Under the pieces are notes generated by a model, which ran no database searches, was not told the DNA's origin, and was given only the letters and a program-made list of their open reading frames with translations. DNA of 64,000 bases. Source: Baaleninema simplex PCC 7105. GTDB taxonomy: Bacteria > Cyanobacteriota > Cyanobacteriia > Cyanobacteriales > Geitlerinemataceae. Position 1 is the stretch's first letter. Each line of letters begins with the position of its first letter. The stretch is from NCBI RefSeq assembly GCF_000332355.1, contig NZ_KB235958.1, positions 1,542,752-1,606,751 of the forward strand. Direction: 5' to 3'. Of the stretch, positions 8,400-18,764 are shown piece after piece. A program made the position numbers and the translations under genes.

Positions 8400-9587
8400 A
8401 TGCACATCGCTTGGCTTGGAAAAAAATCGCCCTTTTGCGGTAATGTCACCTATAGCCGCGAGGTGACGAACGCACTACTCGATCGAGGGTATCAAGTCAG
8501 CTTTCTGCACTTCCGACAAGACAGTCACGACACTCACACCGACACCCGTGCGACATCGATCGTTTCGGATGCTTCCCACGATGCTACTGCTTGCGAAGTC
8601 CCCCTTCCCTGTTTTTATAAATCGACGCTGTACACGATTCCTACCCTCAAATCCAGTAAAGTCCTCAGCGAAGCCCTGCGTCAGTTAAAACCGGATTTGG
8701 TTCACGCTTCCCTTACGCTGTCGCCGTTGGATTTCGTGTTACCGGAGATTTGCGAGGAGTTGAATTTGCCGCTGGTGGCGACGTTTCATCCGCCCTTCGA
8801 TCGCCGTCGCCGCAACCTCACCTCCAGTACGCAACATTTGATGTATCAGCTTTACGCCCCGTTTTTGGCAAATTACGATCGCACCATCGTTTTTTCTCAC
8901 ATTCAACGGGATTTACTGATACAACTGGGGGTTCCGCCGGAACGAGTTGCAGTGATTCCCAACGGCGTAGACGCCCTGAAATATTCGCCGGGTGCGTCCA
9001 ATTTAAACGCTGAAATCGGTGCCGAACGAATTTTTGTCTATCAAGGGCGAATCGCCCTGGAAAAAAACGTCGAATCGCTGTTGAAAGCCTGGAAACATTG
9101 CGAAATGGGCGATCGCAGCCAACTGTTAATCGTCGGAGACGGGCCCCTCGCCGCCTCGTTTATGGCAACCTATCACGAAGAACATGGCGTGCGTTGGTTG
9201 GGTTACATCGCCGACGAACAGCGACGCATCGAGATTTTACGGGGTGCAGACGTTTTCGTGTTACCCTCCTTTGTCGAAGGCTTGTCTTTATCGTTGTTAG
9301 AAGCCATGTCGTGTGGCTTAGCCTGTCTCGCCACTGACGCCGGGGCAGATGGGGAAGTTCTCGAAGACGGGGCGGGGGTCATTCTCAACTCGCAGCGAGT
9401 AACCGCACAACTTCAAACCCTGTTACCGCTATTTCGCGATCACCCGGAAATTACCAGTTTGTTGGGTTACAAAGCCCGTCAGCGGGTTCTCGAACGCTAC
9501 ACTCTCGATAAAAATATCACCCAATTAGAAGAGTTGTACGCCGAAGTCTCGGGCTGTTCTCGCAATATTGCCGTCAGTTCTGCCTAG
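8400..9587 (+). CDS. Glycosyltransferase family 4
   Basis: The 395-residue GT-B fold enzyme starts with [21 protein letters not shown], where the GN segment forms the glycine-rich acceptor loop. The C-terminal donor domain has [26 protein letters not shown] and the E-x7-E type motif in [18 protein letters not shown]. It should transfer a sugar from a nucleotide-sugar donor to a lipid or glycan. I chose the ATG at 8400 over an upstream in-frame ATG (8328) because the extra 24 residues are low-complexity and the family N-terminus begins at MHIAW. It precedes lpdA on the same strand. The substrate is unknown. Confidence 0.88.
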   Translation: MHIAWLGKKSPFCGNVTYSREVTNALLDRGYQVSFLHFRQDSHDTHTDTRATSIVSDASHDATACEVPLPCFYKSTLYTIPTLKSSKVLSEALRQLKPDLVHASLTLSPLDFVLPEICEELNLPLVATFHPPFDRRRRNLTSSTQHLMYQLYAPFLANYDRTIVFSHIQRDLLIQLGVPPERVAVIPNGVDALKYSPGASNLNAEIGAERIFVYQGRIALEKNVESLLKAWKHCEMGDRSQLLIVGDGPLAASFMATYHEEHGVRWLGYIADEQRRIEILRGADVFVLPSFVEGLSLSLLEAMSCGLACLATDAGADGEVLEDGAGVILNSQRVTAQLQTLLPLFRDHPEITSLLGYKARQRVLERYTLDKNITQLEELYAEVSGCSRNIAVSSA

Positions 9588-9723
9588 CGGCGTATCGCAG
9601 ACATTTCGAGAAATCCCAAACGCAACCCAACCCCCAAACCCCGTTCCCGATTCCCCCTTGACTTGTCCGATCGCCCCCCGACCGTCGAAAATGGGAAGAC
9701 TCAAACGCGCGAACACAAATAAA

Positions 9724-11157
9724 ATGAGTCAAGAGTTCGATTACGATCTCCTTATTATCGGTGCGGGTGTCGGCGGTCACGGGGCTGCCCTCCACGCTGT
9801 CAGCCACGGGTTGAAAACTGCGATCGTGGAAGCGGGAGATATGGGGGGAACCTGTGTCAATCGCGGCTGTATCCCCTCGAAAGCTTTGTTAGCGGCGTCG
9901 GGGAAAGTTCGAGAATTCAGCCAAACCCAGCACTTGCAAGAAATGGGAGTGCATATCGGCGGCGTTCAGTTCGATCGCCAGGCGATCGCCGATCATGCCC
10001 TCAACCTGGTTGAGAATATCCGAGGCAACATGACGAACAGCCTCAAACGCCTCGGTGTGGATATCATCCAAGGCTGGGGGAAAGTCGCCGCCTCGCAAAA
10101 AGTCACCGTGGAAACCGCCGACGGCGAGAAAACCTACACCGCCGAAAACATACTTCTCGCCCCCGGTTCGGTTCCCTTCGTTCCGCCGGGTGTGGAAGTG
10201 GACGGTAAAACCGTTTTCACCAGCGACGACGCCATCAAACTGGAATCTCTCCCGCAGTGGATTGCCATTATCGGTAGCGGGTACATCGGGTTGGAATTCG
10301 CCGATGTCTATTCGGCGTTGGGTTGTGAAATTTCGGTCATCGAAGCGTTGGATAAGGTGATGCCGACTTTCGATCCCGATATCGCCAAAATTGCCAAACG
10401 GGTGTTGCTGGATTCTCGCGATATCGAAAGTTACGCGGGAGTATTTGCCACGAAAGTTACCCCAGGCGCACCGGTTACCATCGAACTGACGGACGCTAAC
10501 ACCAAGGAAGTCGTCGAAGTGTTGGAGGTAGACGCCTGCTTGGTGGCGACGGGGCGCGTTCCTTACACGAAAAACCTCAATTTAGAAGCGGTTGGCGTGG
10601 AACTCGATCGCCGAGGCTTTATTCCTGTCAACGATTCTTTGCAAGTCGTCGCCAACGATGAAGCGGTTCCCCATCTCTGGGCGATCGGCGATGCTACGGG
10701 TAAGATGATGTTGGCGCACGCGGCATCTGCCCAAGGGGTGGCGGTTGTCGAAACTCTTTGCGGGCGCGATCGCACGGTGGATTACCGCAGCATTCCCGCC
10801 GCCGCCTTCACCCACCCGGAAATCAGCTTTGTGGGTTTAACGGAACCCCAAGCCAAGGAACTCGGGAAGTCGGAAGGGTTCGAGGTGGCCAGCGCCCGGA
10901 CGTATTTTAAAGCCAACTCGAAAGCTTTGGCAGAGAAGGAAACCGACGGTTTGGCGAAAGTCATCTATCGCAAGGATACCGGCGAACTCCTCGGCGCCCA
11001 CATCATCGGCATTCATGCGGCGGATTTGATTCAGGAAGCCGCCAATGCGATCGCCGAACGGAAATCGGTACGGGAACTGGCGTTTAACGTTCACACCCAC
11101 CCGACGCTGTCGGAAGTGTTAGACGAAGCCTACAAACGGACGTTGGAAACGGCGTAA
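9724..11157 (+). CDS. lpdA: Dihydrolipoyl dehydrogenase (E3)
   Basis: This FAD enzyme reoxidises dihydrolipoamide of the 2-oxoacid dehydrogenase complexes and glycine cleavage system using NAD+. The 477-residue product has the FAD-binding GAGVGG motif near residue 13, the redox disulfide Cys44/Cys49 in [13 protein letters not shown], the NAD-binding [10 protein letters not shown] motif, the second FAD motif WAIGDATG and the C-terminal catalytic HTHPTLSE motif. I chose the ATG at 9724 because the frame extends upstream only into the end of the GT4 gene and a proline-rich spacer. A strong terminator follows 27 nt after the stop. Confidence 0.96.
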   Translation: MSQEFDYDLLIIGAGVGGHGAALHAVSHGLKTAIVEAGDMGGTCVNRGCIPSKALLAASGKVREFSQTQHLQEMGVHIGGVQFDRQAIADHALNLVENIRGNMTNSLKRLGVDIIQGWGKVAASQKVTVETADGEKTYTAENILLAPGSVPFVPPGVEVDGKTVFTSDDAIKLESLPQWIAIIGSGYIGLEFADVYSALGCEISVIEALDKVMPTFDPDIAKIAKRVLLDSRDIESYAGVFATKVTPGAPVTIELTDANTKEVVEVLEVDACLVATGRVPYTKNLNLEAVGVELDRRGFIPVNDSLQVVANDEAVPHLWAIGDATGKMMLAHAASAQGVAVVETLCGRDRTVDYRSIPAAAFTHPEISFVGLTEPQAKELGKSEGFEVASARTYFKANSKALAEKETDGLAKVIYRKDTGELLGAHIIGIHAADLIQEAANAIAERKSVRELAFNVHTHPTLSEVLDEAYKRTLETA

Positions 11158-11183
11158 TCGCGATTTTGGGTTTCATCTATTTT

Positions 11184-11218
11184 GTAGGGATGTTGGATAT
11201 CGCGTCCCTACTTTTTTT
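11184..11218 (+). terminator. Rho-independent terminator of lpdA
   Basis: The sequence GTAGGGA, a 14-nt loop region and TCCCTAC form a 7-bp stem directly followed by a run of seven T. It lies 27 nt downstream of the lpdA stop codon on the plus strand. Confidence 0.8.
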
Positions 11219-11249
11219 ATGGTTGGGCGATCGCATCGCTGGTTCGATT

Positions 11250-12362
11250 TTAGCCAAACAACGGATCGGGGTAAGGTGCATCAGCCGGTAAGAGATGTGC
11301 TTGACTCAAATCGACTTCCGGCGGAATCTGTGCGTCACCGTAGATATAGGTATTTGTGAAGTCGGTATGTTCAAACTGACAGTCTCGAAATGATACGTTT
11401 CGTAAGTGGGAATTTTTAAAACTTGCGTATCGTAAGCTCGATCCAGAAAAATCGGTATCTTTTATTGAAGTTGCAATCACTTGACAAAAATCAAGTTGAG
11501 CTTGCTGCAAGTTTCCTCGATGTATGCGTAGTTTTATTAAAATAGAATGTTTTAAATTAGCATAACTTAGATTCAGATTCGGGAAGTACATAGGAAGAGC
11601 CTTAGCTAAATTAAACTTGTCTAAGTCAACATGACTCAGATTGACTCGACTTAAATTAGCATGACTCAAATCAGCATGGCTCAAATCAATATCTCCAAGA
11701 TAACCAAAATCAAGAGATTGAATAACACCTGGAATTTGGCTAAAGTCAGCATGACTTAAGTTTGAATATGGTTTTAAAATATAAGCTTTTGCGAGCTTAT
11801 TTTCGGGTATATTAGGAACAGAATAATATTTTGTATTTGTACCTACTTCAATATAATTAAAATTATCATAATAGCGAAATAAGCAACCTTCAAAATCCAC
11901 ATTTTTAAAAATGCAATCTCCTAGCATATAGGCATCTATAAAATTAGCATAATTTAATACTGTTTTTTCAAAATAACAGTTTTCAAACCATGTATCTCTT
12001 GCTTTACAATAAGATAAGTTGGTTTTAGTCAAATTAGCACCGATCAACCACATATCACCAAAGTATGAATACCTTAAATCTGAATTTGATAAATCAATAT
12101 AGTAACCTAAACCATAAATCTCTGAATGCTTCAAGTTAGCCCTGTTAAATATAGTACCCTCTAATCCACAATCCATGATACGAGATCCTTCCAAATTTGT
12201 ATCTGTAAAGTTTGCATCTTCCATGCTCATTCCAGTAAAATGAATACCTGGTAAATGAAATTTTTGGAAGCTTTCATTACTTATGTCTTTAAATTTAAAA
12301 ATTCTTATTCCTTTATTGTATTGTTCGTGTAACTCTTCTGCTGTAAGCTTCTCATAACTCAT
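11250..12362 (-). CDS. Pentapeptide-repeat protein, array copy 1
   Basis: A 370-residue protein made mostly of A(D/N)LXX-type pentapeptides (for example DLSHADLSHANLSRVNL), which form a right-handed quadrilateral beta helix. The N-terminus MSYEKLTAEELHEQY is a short helical lead-in shared by all four neighbours. The last 140 or so residues are almost identical to array copy 2. I chose the ATG at 12362; the frame continues upstream into the copied spacer and the 3' end of the next gene, which is a by-product of duplication. Function is unknown: some pentapeptide proteins bind DNA gyrase as DNA mimics, but most cyanobacterial ones are uncharacterised. The coding DNA is more AT-rich than its neighbours. 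Confidence 0.85.
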   Translation of the reverse strand: MSYEKLTAEELHEQYNKGIRIFKFKDISNESFQKFHLPGIHFTGMSMEDANFTDTNLEGSRIMDCGLEGTIFNRANLKHSEIYGLGYYIDLSNSDLRYSYFGDMWLIGANLTKTNLSYCKARDTWFENCYFEKTVLNYANFIDAYMLGDCIFKNVDFEGCLFRYYDNFNYIEVGTNTKYYSVPNIPENKLAKAYILKPYSNLSHADFSQIPGVIQSLDFGYLGDIDLSHADLSHANLSRVNLSHVDLDKFNLAKALPMYFPNLNLSYANLKHSILIKLRIHRGNLQQAQLDFCQVIATSIKDTDFSGSSLRYASFKNSHLRNVSFRDCQFEHTDFTNTYIYGDAQIPPEVDLSQAHLLPADAPYPDPLFG

Positions 12363-12417
12363 CGCTCTATTTACCTTTGTTCTATGGTTGGGCGATCGCA
12401 TCGCATCGCCAGTTCGA

Positions 12418-13533
12418 TTAGCCAAACAACGGATCGGGGTAAGGTGCATCAGCCGGTAAGAGATGTGCTTGACTCAAATCGACTTCCGGCGGAATCTGTG
12501 CGTCACCGTAGATATAGGTATTGGTGAAGTCGGTATGTTCAAACTGACAGTCTCGAAATGATACATTTCGTAAGTGGGAATTTTTAAAACTCGCGTATCG
12601 CAAGCTCGATCCAGAAAAATCTGTATCTTTTATTGAAGTTGCAATAATTTGACAAAAATCAAGTTGAGCTTGCTGCAAGTTTCCTCGATGTATGCGTAGT
12701 TTTATTAAAATAGAATGTTTTAAATTAGCATAACTTAGATTCAGATTCGGGAAGTACATAGGAAGAGCCTTAGCTAAATTAAACTTGTCTAAGTCAACAT
12801 GACTCAGATTGACTCGACTTAAATTAGCATGACTCAAATCGGCATGGTTCAAGTCAAGATCGTTGAGTCCAGAAGCGATTAAACTATCTAAATTTGGAAT
12901 CTGGCTAAAATTAGCACAACTTAAATTAGAGTGTGGCTTTAAAATATAAGCTTTTTCAAGATGCTCTTCAGGTATATTAGGAACAAAATAATATACTTCA
13001 TCTTTAAAAGGAGTACAATAATTAGAGCCATTGGCAGCATAACGAAACAAACAGCCTTCAAAATCTACATTTAAAAAAATGCAATTTCCTAAAAAATAAA
13101 CATCTAGAAAATTCGCATATTTAAGTTCCGATCGACTAAAATAACAATTGTCAAACCATGTTTCACTGGTTTTACAATAAGACAAATTGGCTCGAAAAAA
13201 GTTTGCGTGACTAAAAGTTGTCTTCCCAAAAGCCGAATATCTCAAATCTGCATTTGAGAAGTCAGTATACTCAATCTTTTTTCTATAAAAGTCCGAATGT
13301 TTTAAGTTAGCCCCATCGAATATAGTTCCGTTTAATTCACAACTATAAAACTCGCATTTTTCTAAATTGGCCCCTCTAAAGTTTGCGTCCTCCAAGTTTA
13401 CACGATCGAATCTAATGCCTGGAATATGGAAATCTTGACAATTTTCTCCCGACAAGTCTTTAGAGTCAAAAATCCTGACACCGCGATCGTATTGTTCTTG
13501 TAACTCTTCTGCTGTAAGCTTCTCATAACTCAT
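12418..13533 (-). CDS. Pentapeptide-repeat protein, array copy 2
   Basis: A 371-residue pentapeptide-repeat protein. Its N-terminal block MSYEKLTAEELQEQYDRGVR and its C-terminal half are shared with copy 1, while the central segment (about residues 40-200) differs at many outward-facing positions. The conserved central phenylalanine/leucine and alanine ladder (ADLSHANL) supports the beta-helix fold. I chose the ATG at 13533, which matches the start of the other three. It lies 55 nt upstream of copy 1 and is probably co-transcribed with it. Localisation is probably cytosolic because no signal peptide is visible. Function unknown. Confidence 0.85.
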   Translation of the reverse strand: MSYEKLTAEELQEQYDRGVRIFDSKDLSGENCQDFHIPGIRFDRVNLEDANFRGANLEKCEFYSCELNGTIFDGANLKHSDFYRKKIEYTDFSNADLRYSAFGKTTFSHANFFRANLSYCKTSETWFDNCYFSRSELKYANFLDVYFLGNCIFLNVDFEGCLFRYAANGSNYCTPFKDEVYYFVPNIPEEHLEKAYILKPHSNLSCANFSQIPNLDSLIASGLNDLDLNHADLSHANLSRVNLSHVDLDKFNLAKALPMYFPNLNLSYANLKHSILIKLRIHRGNLQQAQLDFCQIIATSIKDTDFSGSSLRYASFKNSHLRNVSFRDCQFEHTDFTNTYIYGDAQIPPEVDLSQAHLLPADAPYPDPLFG

Positions 13534-13585
13534 CGCTCTATTTACCTTCGTTCTATGGTTAGGCGATCGCATCGCTGGTTCGATT

Positions 13586-14725
13586 TTAGCCAAACAACGG
13601 ATCGGGGTAAGGTGCGTCAGCCGGTAAGAGATGTGCTTGACTCAGATCGACTTCCGGCGGAATCTGTGCGTCTCCGTAAATATAAGTATTGGTGAAGTCG
13701 GTATGTTCAAACTGACAGTCTCGAAATGATACGTTTCGTAAGTGGGAATTTTTAAAACTTGCGTATCGTAAGCTCGATCCAGAAAAATCCGTATCTTTTA
13801 TTGAAGTTGCAATAATTTGACAAAAATCAAGTTTAACCTGTTTTAAACTGCCTCCATAAATGTATATTCTTAGTAAGAGCGTATGGCTTAAGTTTGCACA
13901 ATTTAGATTTATATTATTAAACCTCATAGGGGGGATCTTGGTTAATTTAGTATTTCTTAGATGAGTGTTGCTTAGATCGGCTAGACTCAAGTTAGCATGG
14001 CTTAAATTAGCATAGCTTAAGTCAAGTTTATCAAGTCCACCAGTACCGACTTCGTTAGCTAAACATTTAATTTGGCTAAAGTCAGCATGACTCAAATTAG
14101 AGTGTGGCTTCAAAATATAAGCTTTTTCAAGACAATCTTCAGATATATTAGGAACAAAATAATGTCTCATGTCTTCAGGATCTTTATTTTTGCAAAAATT
14201 GAAATAATTAGAACCCTCAGCACTGTAGCGAAACAAACAGCCTTCAAAGTCTACATCAGTAAAAATACAATTTCCTTCAAAACCAACTTCTAGAAAATTA
14301 GCATATTTTAGAATTGCTTGACTGAAATCACAATGCCGAAAGCTGGTTTGCTCAGTAGTTCTACAGAAAGATAAATTGGCTCGATAAAAATTGGCACTAT
14401 CGAAAGTCATCCTGCTAAAAGTCGAGTATCTTAAATCTGCGTTCGAGAAATCAGCGTAAGTAGCTGTAGTTCTATAAATATCTGAATGTGTTAAATTAGC
14501 TCCATCGAATATGGTGCCGTCGATCGATCCACATTCAACAATCGACAAACCTTCTAAGTTTGCACCCGTAAAATTTACATCATTCAAGTTCGAGTGAGAA
14601 AATTTAACACCTGGAATATATAATCCTTGAAAATCTTCACCCGACAAGTTTTTGTAGGCAAAATATCTGATACCTTGTTCGTACTGTTCTTGTAACTCTT
14701 CTGCTGTCAGCTTCTCTTTACTCAT
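13586..14725 (-). CDS. Pentapeptide-repeat protein, array copy 3
   Basis: A 379-residue member of the array, beginning MSKEKLTAEELQEQYEQGIR. It shares the last 100 or so residues with copies 1 and 2 (starting around FCQIIATSIKDTDF), but its region just before this block (about residues 230-280) is different (LANLSNTHLR-like repeats). It also has a slightly longer insert around residues 180-195 (FCKNKDPEDMRH). No catalytic motif is present. The start codon at 14725 is conserved in position with the other copies. Function unknown; see the array entry for the duplication pattern. Confidence 0.85.
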   Translation of the reverse strand: MSKEKLTAEELQEQYEQGIRYFAYKNLSGEDFQGLYIPGVKFSHSNLNDVNFTGANLEGLSIVECGSIDGTIFDGANLTHSDIYRTTATYADFSNADLRYSTFSRMTFDSANFYRANLSFCRTTEQTSFRHCDFSQAILKYANFLEVGFEGNCIFTDVDFEGCLFRYSAEGSNYFNFCKNKDPEDMRHYFVPNISEDCLEKAYILKPHSNLSHADFSQIKCLANEVGTGGLDKLDLSYANLSHANLSLADLSNTHLRNTKLTKIPPMRFNNINLNCANLSHTLLLRIYIYGGSLKQVKLDFCQIIATSIKDTDFSGSSLRYASFKNSHLRNVSFRDCQFEHTDFTNTYIYGDAQIPPEVDLSQAHLLPADAPYPDPLFG

Positions 14726-14777
14726 CGCTCTATTTACCTTTGTTCTATGGTTAGGCGATCGCATCGCTGGTTCGATT

Positions 14778-15911
14778 TTAGCCAAACAACGGATCGGGGT
14801 AAGGTGCATCAGCCGGTAAGAGATGTGCTTGACTCAAATCGACTCCCGGCGGAATCTGTGCATCACCGTAGATATAGGTATTGGTGAAGTCGGTATGTTC
14901 AAACTGACAGTCTCGAAATGATACGTTTCGTAAGTGGGAATTTTTAAAACTTGCGTATCGTAAGCTCGATCCAGAAAAATCGGTATCTCGTATCAAAGTG
15001 GCAATAACTTGACAAAAATTAAGTTGAGCCTGTTGTAGATTTCCTTGAACAATCATTTGTTTTATTAAAATAGCATGATTTAAATTAGCATGACTAAAAT
15101 TAACTTCTTTAAAGCCTGTAGGAGGGATTTTAGTCAAATCGAGTTCGCCTAAACTAGTGTGACTTAAGTTAGCTAGACTTAAGTTAGCGTGACTCAAATT
15201 AGCGTAGCTTAAGTTCAGTCCACCAAGATAAATTTTGTTGAGATTATCTAAAGCTTGAATTCGGCTAAAATCAGCATGACTTAAATCAGAGTGTGGTTCT
15301 AAAATATAAGCCTTTGTAAGCTTATCTGCTGAAATATTCGGAACACTATATTTTTTGAATTCTTCACGTTCGTCATCTCCAGTGTAGTTTCCAAAACATC
15401 TCGAACCATTGTGAGTATGACGAAATAAGCAACCTTCAAAATCGACTTCTTTAAAAAGACAATTTCCTCTAATATGAGCCTGTAAAAAATTAGCATACTT
15501 CAGAATAGTTTTTTCAAAATAACATCCGTCTAAATCTACCACCTCCATCAAGCAAGAAGACAAGTCAGTTCGACTAAAATTTGTAAAATCCAATCCCATG
15601 CTAGAAAATTGCGAATAGCTTAGATTGGAATTTGAAAAGTCAGTGTATCTACTAGAATTTCTATGAATGTCTCCATAACTCAAATTCGATTTTTCAAATA
15701 TAGTGCCATTCAATTGACAATAATATATCGAGCATTTTTCTAAATTAACACCTATAAAATTGGCATTATCTAAATTTGAATAATTGAATATAGTACCGGG
15801 GATTTGCAATCCTTGGAAATTTTCATCTGAAAAATCTTTGGCACTAAAATCTCTAACACCGCGATCGTATTGTTCTTGTAACTCTTCTGCTGTAAGCTTC
15901 TCTTTACTCAT
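14778..15911 (-). CDS. Pentapeptide-repeat protein, array copy 4 (promoter-proximal)
   Basis: A 377-residue pentapeptide-repeat protein and the first gene of the array in transcription order, so any promoter should lie in 15912-16069. It starts MSKEKLTAEELQEQYDRGVR and shares only about the last 85-100 residues closely with the others; the substitution PPGVDLSQ for PPEVDLSQ marks it near the C-terminus. The central coil repeats (NLSYANLSHANLSLANL) are very regular. No membrane segment or signal peptide is seen. As the most diverged unit it may be the oldest one, but this is inference. Confidence 0.85.
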   Translation of the reverse strand: MSKEKLTAEELQEQYDRGVRDFSAKDFSDENFQGLQIPGTIFNYSNLDNANFIGVNLEKCSIYYCQLNGTIFEKSNLSYGDIHRNSSRYTDFSNSNLSYSQFSSMGLDFTNFSRTDLSSCLMEVVDLDGCYFEKTILKYANFLQAHIRGNCLFKEVDFEGCLFRHTHNGSRCFGNYTGDDEREEFKKYSVPNISADKLTKAYILEPHSDLSHADFSRIQALDNLNKIYLGGLNLSYANLSHANLSLANLSHTSLGELDLTKIPPTGFKEVNFSHANLNHAILIKQMIVQGNLQQAQLNFCQVIATLIRDTDFSGSSLRYASFKNSHLRNVSFRDCQFEHTDFTNTYIYGDAQIPPGVDLSQAHLLPADAPYPDPLFG

Positions 15912-16069
15912 CGCTCTATTGACCTTCACTCGATCGCTTCAATTTTTCAGTCCGCCAACACTACAATCTTATGCTGGGCGTTGTGGCTTCCTACAACACA
16001 AGATAATTTTCCTCAGTAGACCGATCGCACTCCCGATCGCATCCCCCAAACCCACACGATCGCCCCCAC

Positions 16070-17686
16070 TCAGCGATCGCGACGAATCGGGGAAAACAGT
16101 AAAATCTGCTGCGTCGAACTCAACGCCACGCCGTCGATATTGGCTTGGGCGAACGCATAATCCTTAGTTTGCCACAAGGGAATATACGGAACTGCTTCGG
16201 CTACCATTTCCTGTAACTCTCCCAACAGGCGATCGCGCGTTTCTACATCTGTCGTTTGACGCTGGCGTTCGATCAGTTCGTTGGCGCGATCGCTATAGTA
16301 AAAAGAGCCGTGATACTGACTCTCGCCATCTTGACATCCCATTTCCGGCGAACCTTCACTACAGTCGAGAAACGGCTTGAGATAGTTGTCGGCGTCGAAA
16401 AAGTCCGCATACCAAGACAACATAAACGTCGGATACACCCCTTTGTCCAAATACCCGTAAGCGGTGGCGGCTTCCACGCTGCGAGGTTCGATGCGGACGA
16501 GTCCTTCTAAATCGCGATCGGCTAAGGCTTTTAAGACTGTCGCCGCGAGTCGGTTTTCGTTGGAACTGGAGGCGAACCAAATTTCGATTTCTAAGGGATT
16601 GTCTGTGGAAAACCCCTCCTCTCGTAACAGGGTTTTAGCGGTGTCGAGGTTTCCGTCGCCGTAGCGGGTGGCGAAGACGGGTTCGGAGGCGTCGAACGAT
16701 CGCGGAAGCAGGGTATATAGCGGTTCGGCTTGTCCGTAAAAGACGCGATCGCTCAACAGCGGGCGATCGATAATGTAGGCGAGGGCTTGTCGGACTTCCA
16801 GGCGATCGAGGGGCGGTTGTTCTACATTTACCACCAAATAGGAAATCGTCGGACTGTCGGCGGTGACGATGTGCCATCCCTCTTGCGGCGCGAGTTCCTC
16901 TAAACTATGAATTTGATCGGGATCGAGATCTTGATACGCGACATCGATCGCCCCCGTCCGAAAAGCGTTGTACAAATTGGCTTTGCTGGAAAACCGCTGT
17001 ACGTCAATTCCCGAGTTTTGCGGCGTCTCGCCCCAGTAGTCTTCAAATCGGTCTAATTGCAGGGCGTCGGTTCCGTAACTTTTCAAGATATACGGCCCCG
17101 TTCCCACGAACTGGTTCGGTTGAAATTCCCCTTCTCCAATGTTGTAGGCGTTGGGAGAAACGGGACAAAAACCGGGAAACGTCAGTAAGGCGGTAAACGC
17201 CGCAAACGGATAGTTCAACCGCAGGGTGAGTTCGTATTCGTCTGTGGCTGCGACGGATTCCACGAGATCGGAGAGTAAAAACGACGGACGCCCTTTGTTT
17301 TTCATAAACCGCGTCAGGGAAAACACCATCGCTTCGGCGTCAAACGGGGTTCCATCGTGAAACACCACGTCGGAACGCAGGGGAATGCGGTATGTTAAGC
17401 CGTCGTCGCTAACTTCGGGAAGAGATGTCGCCAGTTGCGGGACGATTTCGGTGGCGTCGCTGGCGTAGGTGTAGAGGCGATCGCCTAAATTGGAAATGGC
17501 GATAAACGACGAGAGTTCGTAGGCGTCGGCGGGATCGAGGGTGACGACTTTTGCAGTGGTTCCGAGACGAACGCGATCGCTGGTTTCCGTCGGCGGTAAC
17601 GAGGGGCTACAACTGGCGAGTATGGCGATGCAGAAACTCAGAATTCCCGCGACGATAGCGATTCGCCGTCCGATTTTTGCTGTCAT
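16070..17686 (-). CDS. ABC transporter substrate-binding lipoprotein (family 5)
   Basis: This 538-residue protein has a positively charged start, a hydrophobic segment and a lipobox ending in LASC (Cys about 26), so it is a periplasmic lipoprotein. The body fits the SBP_bac_5 family: the start of the mature domain RLGTTAKVVTLDPADAY, the segment YRIPLRSDVVFHDGTPFDAEAMVFS and PYIPLWQTKDYAFAQ near the end. Family 5 proteins bind oligopeptides, dipeptides, nickel or similar ligands for ABC uptake. No permease or ATPase gene is adjacent, so the partner is elsewhere. Start: ATG at 17686; a TTG two codons upstream (17692) is also possible. Confidence 0.9.
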   Translation of the reverse strand: MTAKIGRRIAIVAGILSFCIAILASCSPSLPPTETSDRVRLGTTAKVVTLDPADAYELSSFIAISNLGDRLYTYASDATEIVPQLATSLPEVSDDGLTYRIPLRSDVVFHDGTPFDAEAMVFSLTRFMKNKGRPSFLLSDLVESVAATDEYELTLRLNYPFAAFTALLTFPGFCPVSPNAYNIGEGEFQPNQFVGTGPYILKSYGTDALQLDRFEDYWGETPQNSGIDVQRFSSKANLYNAFRTGAIDVAYQDLDPDQIHSLEELAPQEGWHIVTADSPTISYLVVNVEQPPLDRLEVRQALAYIIDRPLLSDRVFYGQAEPLYTLLPRSFDASEPVFATRYGDGNLDTAKTLLREEGFSTDNPLEIEIWFASSSNENRLAATVLKALADRDLEGLVRIEPRSVEAATAYGYLDKGVYPTFMLSWYADFFDADNYLKPFLDCSEGSPEMGCQDGESQYHGSFYYSDRANELIERQRQTTDVETRDRLLGELQEMVAEAVPYIPLWQTKDYAFAQANIDGVALSSTQQILLFSPIRRDR

Positions 17687-17852
17687 CCTCAATTGTCCCG
17701 ACTCCTAGCGCGATCGATACAACCGCATTACGATGATAATTGTTACGATATGTTAAAGACTTGCTGCTAACAAACGTTGTCGCGAGGGGCGCGATCGCAA
17801 GTCGTCAAACTCAGCTTTCAATCTTAACTTTCAATCTCAGCTTTCAAATTCT

Positions 17853-18746
17853 ATGACCGTAAAATCCATCGTACCGATTCGAGCGATCGAAAAACAATTT
17901 TGGACCTGGCGAAACCATCGCATCGCCTTCACCGCCTCGGGTGAAGGATCGCCGCTGCTGTTAATTCACGGCTTCGGCGCGTCCATCGGACATTGGCGAA
18001 ACAACATCCCCGCCTTCGCCGATGCGGGATATCGCGTCTACGCCCTGGATTTGCTGGGTTTCGGCGACTCCGACAAACCCGCCTTGGAGTACTCTTTGGA
18101 ACTCTGGCGAGATTTAATTGCGGACTTTTGGACGGAATTCATCAAAGAACCGACGGTATTCGCCGGAAATTCCATCGGGGCGTTGCTGGCGTTAATGTTG
18201 GCGGCGGAATATCCCGATCGCACCGAAGGAATCGTGTTACTCAACTGTGCGGGAGGACTCAACCACCGCCCCGAGGAGTTAAATCTTCCGCTGCGGATGG
18301 TTATGGGAACCTTCGCGAAATTGGTATCCTCGAAATGGTTCGGGTCGTTTCTGTTCGATCGCGTCCGTCAACCCCACCGCATTCGCGGAACCCTGCGTCA
18401 AGTCTACGGAAATCGCGAGGCGGTCACCGACGAATTAGTCGAAATGCTCTACGCTCCTTCCTGTCATCCCGGCGCACAACAGGTCTTCGCTTCGATTTTA
18501 ACTGCCCCCGCCGGACCGAAACCGTCGGAATTGTTACCGCAAGTGCAATGTCCGATGTTGGTGTTGTGGGGTGAAGACGATCCCTGGACGCCGGTAAAAG
18601 GGTCTCAGATTTTCCAAGATTGGGGAAAACGCCATCCAGTGACGTTTCACTCGATTCCGAAAACGGGTCATTGTCCCCACGACGAACGCCCGGAAATCGT
18701 CAATTCTTTGGTGTTGGATTGGTTGGGCGATCGCGAACGTTTCTGA
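17853..18746 (+). CDS. Alpha/beta-fold hydrolase (pheophytinase-like group)
   Basis: The 297-residue protein has the hydrolase hallmarks: oxyanion-hole HGFGAS (from residue 39), nucleophile elbow GNSIGA with Ser107, an acidic residue in WGEDDPW (Asp242/243) and His273 in KTGHCPH. The GNSIGA elbow and overall layout resemble the plant pheophytinase/cyanobacterial homologue group rather than classic lipases with GHSMG. Substrate could be a chlorophyll derivative or another ester; this is not proven. It is transcribed away from the substrate-binding lipoprotein gene and ends at a bidirectional hairpin. Confidence 0.85.
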   Translation: MTVKSIVPIRAIEKQFWTWRNHRIAFTASGEGSPLLLIHGFGASIGHWRNNIPAFADAGYRVYALDLLGFGDSDKPALEYSLELWRDLIADFWTEFIKEPTVFAGNSIGALLALMLAAEYPDRTEGIVLLNCAGGLNHRPEELNLPLRMVMGTFAKLVSSKWFGSFLFDRVRQPHRIRGTLRQVYGNREAVTDELVEMLYAPSCHPGAQQVFASILTAPAGPKPSELLPQVQCPMLVLWGEDDPWTPVKGSQIFQDWGKRHPVTFHSIPKTGHCPHDERPEIVNSLVLDWLGDRERF

Positions 18747-18764
18747 ATTGAAAGAAATACTGAA

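Larger units (their letters stand above)
11250..15911. repeat. Four-unit tandem gene array (about 1.2 kb units)
   Basis: Four pentapeptide-repeat genes lie head to tail on the minus strand with 52-55-nt spacers that are near copies of each other. Each unit ends in the same C-terminal coding block (ending DAPYPDPLFG) and begins with the same N-terminal block (EKLTAEEL). The middle parts have diverged. The first two units also share a longer identical region than units 3 and 4. This pattern shows serial tandem duplication with continued homogenisation of the ends. Confidence 0.9.

Noticed and set aside
12363..12449. N-terminal extensions of the pentapeptide genes into the spacer
   Set aside because: They arise from the copied spacer and the 3' end of the next gene read in another frame; the four genes share a start at the MS(Y/K)EKLTAEE position.
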